A DNA stretch of 64,000 bases. Origin: Dromiciops gliroides. Taxonomy: Eukaryota > Chordata > Mammalia > Microbiotheria > Microbiotheriidae. Shown piece after piece: positions 53,130 to 61,400 of the stretch (its first letter is position 1; the number at the start of each line of letters is the position of its first letter). Under the pieces are notes generated by a model. That model saw only the letters and a program-made list of their open reading frames with translations, was not told where the DNA came from and did no database searches. Location of the stretch: contig NC_057863.1 in the NCBI RefSeq assembly GCF_019393635.1, forward strand, positions 644,649,306-644,713,305, read 5' to 3'. The translations under genes and the position numbers were made by a program.

Positions 53130-53720
53130 AACCATTCCTCTCATCTTCTTATGGAAACGGGAGCCAGACTGGGGAAGGGGCCCTGGCCAGCGGCACACGG
53201 AGCTCAACACCGGCTCTGCCCCCTATGATCTGTGACATCTAGCTGGGTCTCCCCGCTGGAAGGACGAGGGGATTGGGCAGAACGCCCTCCCTCCGGCCGG
53301 CTGGCATCTCCACAGGAAATGGGAAGGGCAGGATCCCCTTTGTGTGGACCAACTCCTGCCCCCAGTGGATGTGGATTGCGGGTTGGGAGGGACAGGGCGC
53401 TCTATCGCAGCCGCGGCCTCAGTGGAAATTCTGACGCGAGTCCCATGGAAGGTCCCGAGGGATTGAGCGCCGAGGAGGCGGGCCGGCCCCTGGTCTTCCA
53501 CGGATGGACAAGGTGGCCGCCAGGGGGAGCTGGAATGCCACGGGCCCCGGGCTGGCCTCCCCGCTGTGATTGCGCTCCGCCCGTGGAACGCCCGACCCAT
53601 TGGCTGCAGAGGAGGGAGGGGCGGGGGGGGGGGGGGTGTCGGTCCACGAGTGTTTCCTGGGCAGCCACGCTGCGCTGCTCCCTGTAATCGGAGTTTCACG
53701 GGGTGAGGGGCGAAGAGGAG
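53130..53720. promoter_or_regulatory. Isolated CpG-rich block between CYP2S1 and AXL
   Basis: CpG-dense unique sequence about 1 kb past the CYP2S1 stop and 4.7 kb before AXL, most dense at 53400-53600. It holds an inverted CCAAT (cccattggctg near 53597-53607), a long G run (about 53618-53634), and the CTCF-like site given separately. No convincing exon was recognised; the long open frames here are GC artefacts. It could be a CTCF-bound boundary, an enhancer, or a promoter of an unseen noncoding transcript. Confidence 0.55.
53514..53532 (+). promoter_or_regulatory. CTCF-like motif
   Basis: tggccgccagggggagctg differs at three positions from the usual core tggccaccagggggcgcta. It sits in a CpG-rich setting outside any recognised repeat. 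Confidence 0.6.
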
Positions 53721-53796
53721 GTGAGGCAACCCCGCTTCATTCTAGGATGATTGAAAGGGACCTCGCCCGTCATCAGATCTGAACCCCTTGTTTTAC

Positions 53797-54085
53797 AGAT
53801 GAGGAAACTGAGGCTCCGTGTCTTTTCCAAAGTCACAGGAGTAACAAAAAAAAAATCCAAAAAACAAAAGAGGGGCAGCTAGGTGGCGCAGTGGATAGAG
53901 CACCGGCCCTGGATTCAGGAGTACCTGAGTTCAAATCCAACCTCAGACACTTAACATTTACTAGCTGTGTGACCCTGGGCAAGTCACTTAACCCCAACTG
54001 CCTCTCCAAAAAACAAAGTCACAGGAGTGGCAGTAGCGAGCCAAAGATCTAGGCATCAACCCGCACTCTGAGTGCAGGGCATTCT
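53797..54085 (-). mobile_element. MIR split by a SINE
   Basis: gttttacagatgaggaaactg, ttttccaaagtcacaggagt; resumes ggcagtagcgagcc after the SINE. Confidence 0.72.
53828..54028 (+). mobile_element. WSINE1-like SINE with 15 bp target duplication
   Basis: caaagtcacaggagt at 53828-53842 and 54014-54028. An A-rich stretch also precedes the body. Confidence 0.94.
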
Positions 54086-54087
54086 TT

Positions 54088-54165
54088 CAATTCAATCCAA
54101 AAAGCATTTATTAAGTGCTTACTGTGTACTCAGCAGGCACAGAGGCTGCAAAGACATAAAGGGGG
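54088..54165 (-). mobile_element. L2 3' end
   Basis: caatccaaaaagcatttatt, aagtgcttactgtgtactc. Confidence 0.72.
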
Positions 54166-54169
54166 AGGG

Positions 54170-54846
54170 ACAGTGGGTGGGTAGGGGGGCCTACCTGTAA
54201 AAGGCTATTTCCTGAGCACCCTGCTGCTTCCTAGCCTCTCAGATTTCCTGGATTCCAATGTCTCTGACACCTCTCCCACCCCCTACCTACAGGTTAAGGA
54301 CTGTGATATCAAAGGGACCCACCAGGGAGCCAGGATAATTGCTTTCAGGTGGTACTGTGGAAAGACCACCCTGCTTCGGGAGTCAGGCTCTGGCCTCAAA
54401 ACCTGTCTATGAATACTTAAATACAGGGACTATAACCCCAGACAAGTGGATTGGCCTCTCTGAGTTTCCTCACCTATTCATTGAGGGGTTTGAATTGCTC
54501 AGCCTCTGAGGTCTCTTTGCTCTGCATCTTTAAGCCCTCACCCTAGGTCTAATTAACTATGGGACCCTAGGCAAGTTGCTACACCCTACCTAGCTCTCAG
54601 TTTCCCCATCTGTATAAGAAAGTTGGACTCAGTTGTAATCCGTAGCTCAAGAATTCTAGGGCTTCCTAGGAGTTAGGCACAAGGGAATGAGGGATTTAGA
54701 GGTGAAGAGTGAGTTGAGGGCCCAGTTTTTATTTTCCTATTCCCTCCCACCCAGCCAAGACACTGAGAAAGTCAGGGCCGTAGGCAGGATTTCCTGGATT
54801 TGACTCTACTTCGTTAAAAGATCCAGATGCCTGAGAAAGTTCAGTT
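54170..54846. other. Intergenic sequence with MIR fragments
   Basis: 54545-54665 is a plus MIR (gggaccctaggcaagttgct, ctcagtttccccatctgtat). A weaker one lies at 54350-54510. The rest is unrecognised. Confidence 0.55.
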
Positions 54847-55016
54847 CAATGAACATTTATTGGAGCAGCTAGGTGGTGCAGTGGATAAAGCACTGGCCCT
54901 GGATTCAGGAGTACCTGAGTTCAAATCTGGCCTCAGACACTTGACACTTACTAGCTGTGTGACCCTGGGCAAGTCACTTAACCCCCATTGCCCCCCAAAA
55001 ACAATGAACATTTATT
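54847..55016 (+). mobile_element. WSINE1-like SINE with 15 bp target duplication
   Basis: caatgaacatttatt at 54847-54861 and 55002-55016. The target is an L2 end. Confidence 0.95.
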
Positions 55017-55020
55017 AAGT

Positions 55021-55196
55021 AAAAATTATGTGGCATGGGGCAGCTAGGTGGCACAGTGGATGGAGCACTGGCCCTGGAGCCAAGAGGACCTGAGTTCAAA
55101 TCCAGCATCAGACACTTGACACTTACTAGCTGTGTGACCTGGGCAAGTCACTTAACCCCCATTGCCCTGCCCCTCCAAAAAAAATTATGTGGCATG
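55021..55196 (+). mobile_element. WSINE1-like SINE with 16 bp target duplication
   Basis: aaaattatgtggcatg ends at 55037 and recurs at 55181-55196. Shows gtgtgacctgggcaag, one base pair short. Confidence 0.95.
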
Positions 55197-55219
55197 CATA
55201 GTATTAGATACTGGGGGAG

Positions 55220-55367
55220 CGAGGGGCAGCTGGGTGGCGCAGTGGATAGAGCACAGCCCTGGAGTCAGGAGGACCTCAGTTCAAATCCAGCCTCAGACAT
55301 TTAACATTATCTTTGTGACCCTGGGAAAGTCACTTAACCCCAATTGCCTCACCAAAAAAAAAAAAAG
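55220..55367 (+). mobile_element. WSINE1-like SINE, internally deleted
   Basis: catttaacattatctttgtga in place of cacttaacacttactagctg. Confidence 0.92.
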
Positions 55368-55607
55368 ATACACGGGGAGCAAAGACCAAAAAAAAAAAAA
55401 AATTAAAGGATGTTTGGCTTCTAGGAACTCACTCCCACTCACCCCTCCTGAGTCAGACAGAGATGGAGAGGCCAAGACCAGAGAGAGGGGTCAGCACCTC
55501 CTTGTCTCTGCCCCTCAGGGGCACTGGCTGGCAGCCAAAGACCCAGGCCCTGGACACAGAGACAGAACCATAACATTATTATAAGAACAGGAAAAACACT
55601 TAGAAAC

Positions 55608-55745
55608 CATGTTTTACCAAAGGGAAACTGAGGCCCAGAGAATGGAAGCAATTTACCCAACTCCACATAGGAAATAAGTAGCAGAACTGGCGCTGGAAAC
55701 TAGGTTGTCTGACACCAGAACCAGTGTTCTTTCCAACGCACCTCA
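55608..55745 (-). mobile_element. MIR
   Basis: aaagggaaactgaggcccaga, cccaactccacataggaaat, cagaactggcgctggaaac. Confidence 0.75.
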
Positions 55746-55920
55746 CAGCCTCCACTCTGACCCAGCTGTCTTGGCCCCCAGCCCAGGGCTCTCTCCAACC
55801 CCTGGTGCTGCCTTGAAAGTCCATCTTAGAGGGAGTAAGGAAAGAACAACGTACAAATTTCCCTTTTCCTACAGTGTCCTCCACCCCCCACACCTGTCAC
55901 TGTCAGCAGCAAACCCCTCC

Positions 55921-56040
55921 CCCAGGGGAATGTGAACTGGAGGGCAGGGGTCATTTTATTTCATCTTCGTACCCCCAGCCACATACAGTGCCGGCACACA
56001 GTGGGCACTTAATAAATTCTTGTTGGCATTGATTGGTTGA
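55921..56040 (+). mobile_element. L2 3' end
   Basis: ggagggcaggggtcatttt, cagtgccggcacacagtggg, cacttaataaattcttgttgg. Confidence 0.82.
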
Positions 56041-56714
56041 GAACCTTTCCCCATCCCTGAGATTCTGTGATTCAACCTTTTTTTTTTTCGGGGGGGGGGG
56101 GGCTTTGTTTTTCTGCCTCTGAGTCTATTAATTCCTTACATTTCTCTGTGTGTTTTGTTTGTTTGTTTTTCCTCTGGGTCTTTGTACATGTCTCTGGGTT
56201 CATCTTGAGGGTTTGAAATTCTTTTATCTGGGAGTCTGTGTGAATGGCTTTTGGGGAAGGGGGTGTGTTGGATACCCCCCACACACACTTCACAACCATA
56301 CCTACCTCCTCCCCCCACCCCCAGAGGCCGGGTGGGGAGCAGCCCCTGAGCCTCAGAAACAAGGACACCGCCCCTGGCCCAAGCTGTTGACATCAGCGCC
56401 AGATGTGCAGAGCCTGTTTGGAGGCCCATCCCAGCTTCAGGCCAAGTAGAGAGCACCAAATGCCTGGGTTTCTCTGCTGTCCCCAACTCCCCAGCAGGCC
56501 TGAGGTCGGAATGTGATGGGGGTTGGGAAGGACTCCTCTCTTCCCTTTCTCTTTCCCCATCCCCCCAGAAAAACAAGACAGGTCCACAGCAACACACACC
56601 CTCACATACAACACAGACACGCCCTCCCATAGACTCCCAGGCACTTCGGGACTCCCTCTCAGCATCCACCCTCAGTCTCAGGACCACTGGCCCACAGACA
56701 TATTGACGGACGGT
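56041..56714. other. Unrecognised intergenic sequence
   Basis: G run at 56091-56103, T/G-rich at 56140-56175. No exon recognised. Confidence 0.4.
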
Positions 56715-56890
56715 GATCATGGCAGTGGAAGGGGGGGTGCAGAGGACCTGGGGTCAAATCCCGGCTCTGCCACCTACCTCTGTGACCTTGCCCAATTTAT
56801 TCAACTTCTCTGAGATCCTCTTTCCAGCTGGGGCTGGACTAAAGGACCCTGGGAATCTTTTCCATCTCGAGGTCTCTGATCCTGTGACCT
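56715..56890 (+). mobile_element. MIR
   Basis: ctggggtcaaatcccggctc, cctctgtgaccttgcccaat, ggactaaaggaccctgg. Confidence 0.8.
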
Positions 56891-57444
56891 ATTCCAGGCA
56901 AAAAGGCGCCTGTCAGAATCACAGACACACGAGGACACACAGACAGGCATGTGAAAACACACACCCTCACACCAACACGACTCAGACACCCACAGTCACT
57001 CACAGATAGACAAATATAGATACACACTTCCCCCTTCCAATGATTGGGCCATAGCCTTTGAATTTCCCAAGGAAGAGGGAGTGGGAGGGGCTCCAAGGGG
57101 CCTTGGAGGGGTGGGGGCAGGGGCCTGGGCCCTGGGAAATGTGTGTGAAGGGCCAAAGCAACCTTTGTATTTTTGCCTCTAAGAGTCATGGGGGGGGGGG
57201 GACGGACACACCTTGGGAAGGGGGGGCAGGTAGTTTTTATGGGGAGACAGACAGACATGGAGACAGACAGGGAGCTACAGAGGACCTGAGGTGAGTCTGA
57301 GACAAAACCACTGGGAGTGGGGGGAAGGAGGAATCTGGACTTAAAGAATGGGCCAGGCCCTTTGTAGGGATATGTGAGGAAGAAGTGTGTGTGGCCCAGG
57401 GAGGAGAAGGCTTGGTGGAACAGGAAGAGAGGTCAGCTGGTCCA
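56891..57444. other. Unrecognised intergenic sequence upstream of AXL
   Basis: A diffuse CA/CACA-rich part at 56920-57025. Otherwise nothing recognised. Confidence 0.4.
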
Positions 57445-57925
57445 GCTCTTTTACAGATAAGGAGACTCTAGCCCCAGAGGTCAAGTGACTTACTCAAGGC
57501 CAAACAGCCTGGCCCCTGCCAGGATCTGAACTTGGGCCCTCTGTGTCCAGAGGCGGCTCTTCCCAGTGAACCGCACCACCTCCTGCCCCACTTAGGAGGC
57601 TCCAGGTCCTCAGATATCTCACCAGGCAGGATGTTGAGACAGACAGACAGAGGCAAAGGTAAAGGTAAAGAGAAAAGTTCTGGAGGGGCAGGCAGAGGCT
57701 CCAGCATCCCTCGCTCTCAGCCAGCACCCTCCCTCCCCGCTGCAGCCCTGAGAGGTGGGAGGCCAGCCCCTACCCACATAGGAAACGACAGAAATGGGAG
57801 ACCCCAAACTCTCTCCCCTCTCCTGAGCTTCCCTATCTCTCACTAGCCGTGTGACCTCGGGACAGCTCTTTCCCTGCCTACGACTCAGTTTCTTCACCTG
57901 CAAGAGGCAGGGGGAGGACTTGAGA
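57445..57925. mobile_element. Two MIR copies upstream of AXL
   Basis: 57445-57585 minus (ttttacagataaggagactc, gtcaagtgacttactcaagg). 57838-57925 plus (ctagccgtgtgacctcggg, gactcagtttcttcacctgc). Confidence 0.7.
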
Positions 57926-57959
57926 GTTTTGTAGAGTTTGTATAGAACTCTGATAATCT

Positions 57960-58480
57960 ATGGTGCTATGGCTGGGAGGGTTCCTGTTCCTTTAAGAAGG
58001 GGGCCGGGCAGCCCCCTCCCCTCTCCTTAACCCTTTGGGGTCCAGGGCTGCTTCCCCCTCAACAAGGAGAGGGAGGTGGGCGGGGTAAGAGGCGGGAAAG
58101 GGGGAGGGAGGGAGGGAGGAGGAGGCCCCGGCAGACGGAGGGGGCCCAGGGGCGGGGACAGCCGGGGTGCTGAGAGAGAGGGAGAGGGAGGAGAGAAAGT
58201 TTGTCCGGGAGGAGTTTGGGCTGGCCAGTCCAGTTAAGGGCTGAGAGCCAGAGGCAGAAGGCAGGCAGCAGCGGGTGGGTGGTGGGCACGGAGTGGTGGG
58301 CACTGTCTGAGGGGCCAAGACATCGAGACCGGGCCATAGCCGGGGGGAGGGGGAGAACCCAGGCCCTGCCCCCCTCCCCCCTCGCCCCCGCCGGACTGAG
58401 GCCCGGATGCCTGGGTCCACCAGGATGGGCAGATCGGGGCTGGCGTGGTGCCTGGCACTCTGGTGCTGGGGAAGTTGGGC
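57960..58480 (+). promoter_or_regulatory. AXL: AXL CpG-rich promoter and 5' UTR
   Basis: GC-rich, with CpGs and G-rich GC-box-like runs (ggtgggcggggtaag near 58077, ggggcggggac near 58150). No TATA near a plausible start. The human AXL promoter is likewise a TATA-less GC-rich Sp1-type promoter. The start point cannot be placed. Confidence 0.6.
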
Positions 58481-58488
58481 CCAGGAAG
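58407..58488 (+). CDS. AXL: AXL exon 1 coding part (signal peptide)
   Basis: Encodes [27 protein letters not shown], ending at gaag|gtgagt in phase 1. I chose the first ATG (58407); a second in-frame ATG at 58425 (MGRSGLAWC) corresponds to an internal Met also present in human (MGRVPLAWC). Either gives a plausible signal peptide. Confidence 0.88.
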
Positions 58489-61400
58489 GTGAGTGGGTCC
58501 AGGGGATGAGGGGAGGATGAATACTATCCCCCTGGGTCCGAGGCCTAGAGATGTGCCCCTAGCTGGGCTGGCACAGGTGCCCAGGCTTCGGATGTGGGTG
58601 TTGGGCTTCCCTACCTCCCCCATGCCCTGGGGTCTGTGGCTCAGACCACCCACTGAGGGAAAGTTAGGGCTGTGAAAGTTTGGAGCCAGGCTCCTGGGGG
58701 CAGCACCAGGCTGGATTCACACACCTACCTGGAAGAGGGCCTGGGGTCGCAAAATAGGGGAAGGGCTGTGGGGGGCTGTGGGGTAGGAGAGAGACTGGTA
58801 CCAGAGAGAGAAGGAGGAGGAGGAGAAGGTATGTGGTAGACAGAGACTGACCGAGATGAGAAACACAGAGGGGAGATAGAATACACAAAAATGAGAATCA
58901 GACACAGTCGCTCCAGATGAAGAGATAAAGATGAGAGACAGGGGACTCGGAATTCTGGGGGAGACTGAGAAGGGCAGAAAGGGCAGAGATAGGGAGAGGC
59001 AGAGATGGAAAGGAGACAGAAAAACTAGAAGAGGGGGAAGGGGGGGGGAGACCAGGGATAAGAGATAGTTGGAGACTGAGCTAATGAGAAATTAGGGAGG
59101 GGCTTGGGGGGAGGGAGAGGCCCGAGGTCTTGGGCCATGAGTGTTGGACTTCAAGGGGGGGGGGGTTCTGAGCCTAAGGATAGATGCTGGTTTCCGTTTA
59201 CCGTTAGGGCCTGTGACTCAGTTGGCATCAGGCAAGGATCAAGCACCCCCCCCCTCCGCTCTGGGTCCGGTCCAGGAGGAAGGAGTTGTGTACCAAGGGG
59301 ATTCCCCCTTAGGAAACACCGAGGGGGTTCTGGGAAGACAAAGTTGAGGAGGGGGCAGCCCGTGGTGTCTCTTTGACTCTGTTCCTGTCTCTTTCCCTGG
59401 GTCTCGGGCTCCATCCCTCTCCCCCTCTTCTCTCCCAGTGTCTCCATTTTGTGTCCCATCTCTGTCTCCACCTCTGTCTGCCTCTCCCTCTGGCTCTGGC
59501 TCCATTTCTCCCCATCCTTGTGTGTGTCTCTCTACCTCCTTCCTCCTTCCCCTCTCTCTTTTGGGTTCTCCTGCTGTTTCTCTGTCCCGGCCTGTGTTTG
59601 ATGGTCTCTCCCTAGCTTTCAGCCTCCAGTCGGCCCCTGGTTATGTTGATCTATACTTGGGCCCTCCTGATGGTTCAGGGCGTGGGAGGCTACCCCAGGG
59701 CCTGGCACTTGTTTCCATTGGTTTTCTGGACCCTGGGTTCCCCTGGGACTGCCCCTTGTCCCATAAAGGTCTCTTATTCCCTCCCTCTGCCACCCCTCCC
59801 CCACTGAGATCATACTGCTGACCGAACCATGGGCCTCAGCATCACTGGGGCTGCCTGAAGGGTAATGCCCCTCCCTCCCCCTCTATCATCCCCTTAAGCC
59901 CAGGAGGGTATCCCTAGGAAGGGAGCGTGCTGGCAAGGCTCCTGGGCAGGGTTTAGGGTCAGGTCCCTAGCCCCTGCTCCATTCCCGAGTCCTCTGTTCA
60001 TCCTTGCCCCCTCTCTGCCCACTCCCACCTTCTCCACCTGTCTCCCCCTGTTTCTCTCCCCACACTACCCCCTGGTGTTCCTCCATCTCCCTCTGTGTCT
60101 CCCCCCTCCCCACACTGCTTCTCTCTCCTTCCCTACATTCCCCTCTTTTGTCTCCAACCCCTCTGCTGTGCAGGTATTTGGGACCCATTTGTGACTGGAC
60201 CTGGGAATGTGACAGGGGCAAGGGGGCGAGTGGCTGTGCTTCGTTGTGAGGTCCGAGTGACTGGGGAAGCTCCAGAAGTGAGCTGGCTTCGGGATGGCCA
60301 GGTCTTAGAACTTGCTGACAGCACCCAGACCCAGGTGCCCCTGGGGGAAGAAGACCAAGATGATTGGAAAGTGGTCAGTCAGCTCAGGTACGGTCAGGAC
60401 TCCTGCCCTCCAGTACAGACCCTGCCCCTCTCCCCATCCCAGCCTCTCCCCTGCCCCCACAACCCTAAGTACAATGGAAGGTCCATGAGGGCAGGAACTG
60501 TCTATTTTTATCTTGTGCCTGGCACATAGTAGGTATTTTTAGGGGTCACACAGCTAGTAAGTGTCAAGTGTCAGAAACCGAATTTGAACTCAGGTCCTCT
60601 GGAGTCCAGGGCCGGTGCTTTATCCACTGTGCCATCTAGCTGCCCCTCCCATAGTAGGTATTTAATGAAATGTCTGAGGAATTAGATTGCCCCATCATCT
60701 GCCCTGATTTGGTTTCCACTTTGCTAACAGCCCCTGGATCTTCCCGAGTTCAAATCTGGCCTCAGACACTTGCTAATTGTGTGATCCTGGGCAAGTCACT
60801 TCACCCTGTTTGCCTCAGTTTCCTCTTCTGTAAAATGAGCTGGAGAAGGGAATGGCCAAGAAAACCCCAAATGGGATCACAAAGAGTCGGACAAGACTGA
60901 AAAATGACTGAACAACAACTTAGCCCCAGCCTTCCTACCCTGGTTCATTTGGGTCTAGCACCTATATCCCTGCCCTGACCCAGAATCCCATCTGTTTCCT
61001 TGCCCAGGGCTCCCTGACTCTGGCTCCTGCCTCCCTTCTGGACCCTGTCCTGTTCCCCTCCCCCCGACTCTAGAGCCTCCCTCTTATTCCTGGCTCCAGC
61101 CCAGCCCCCTGACCCTGCTCTTGTGCCCCTTCCCCTGTCCGGGCACCTGCCCTGTCTCCCCAGGATCTCAGCCCTGCAGCTCTCAGATGCTGGGAGGTAC
61201 CAGTGCTCTGTGGTTGTGGAAGGTGAGACTTTCCTGTCCCCACCAGCCTACGTGGGCCTGGAAGGTGAGCTCAGCACCAAGGTTCTGAGGGCGGGATGTG
61301 AGTAAGGGCTCAGAGAGCCTGCTACAAGGAGGCTAAGAAGGTGGAGGGTCCTGGGTGTGGGGTCTGGAATTATAGTGAGCAGATGAGCCATGATAAGGGT

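Larger units (their letters stand above)
55002..55440 (-). mobile_element. L2 3' end hit by three SINEs
   Basis: caatgaacatttattaagta, ttatgtggcatg | catagtattagatactggggg | agcaaagacc, then gcttctaggaactcac. Pieces join when the SINEs are set aside. Confidence 0.7.

Noticed and set aside
53223-53729. Long open frames on both strands in the CpG block
   Set aside because: Both strands are open at once, as expected where stop codons are rare; no conserved protein features.
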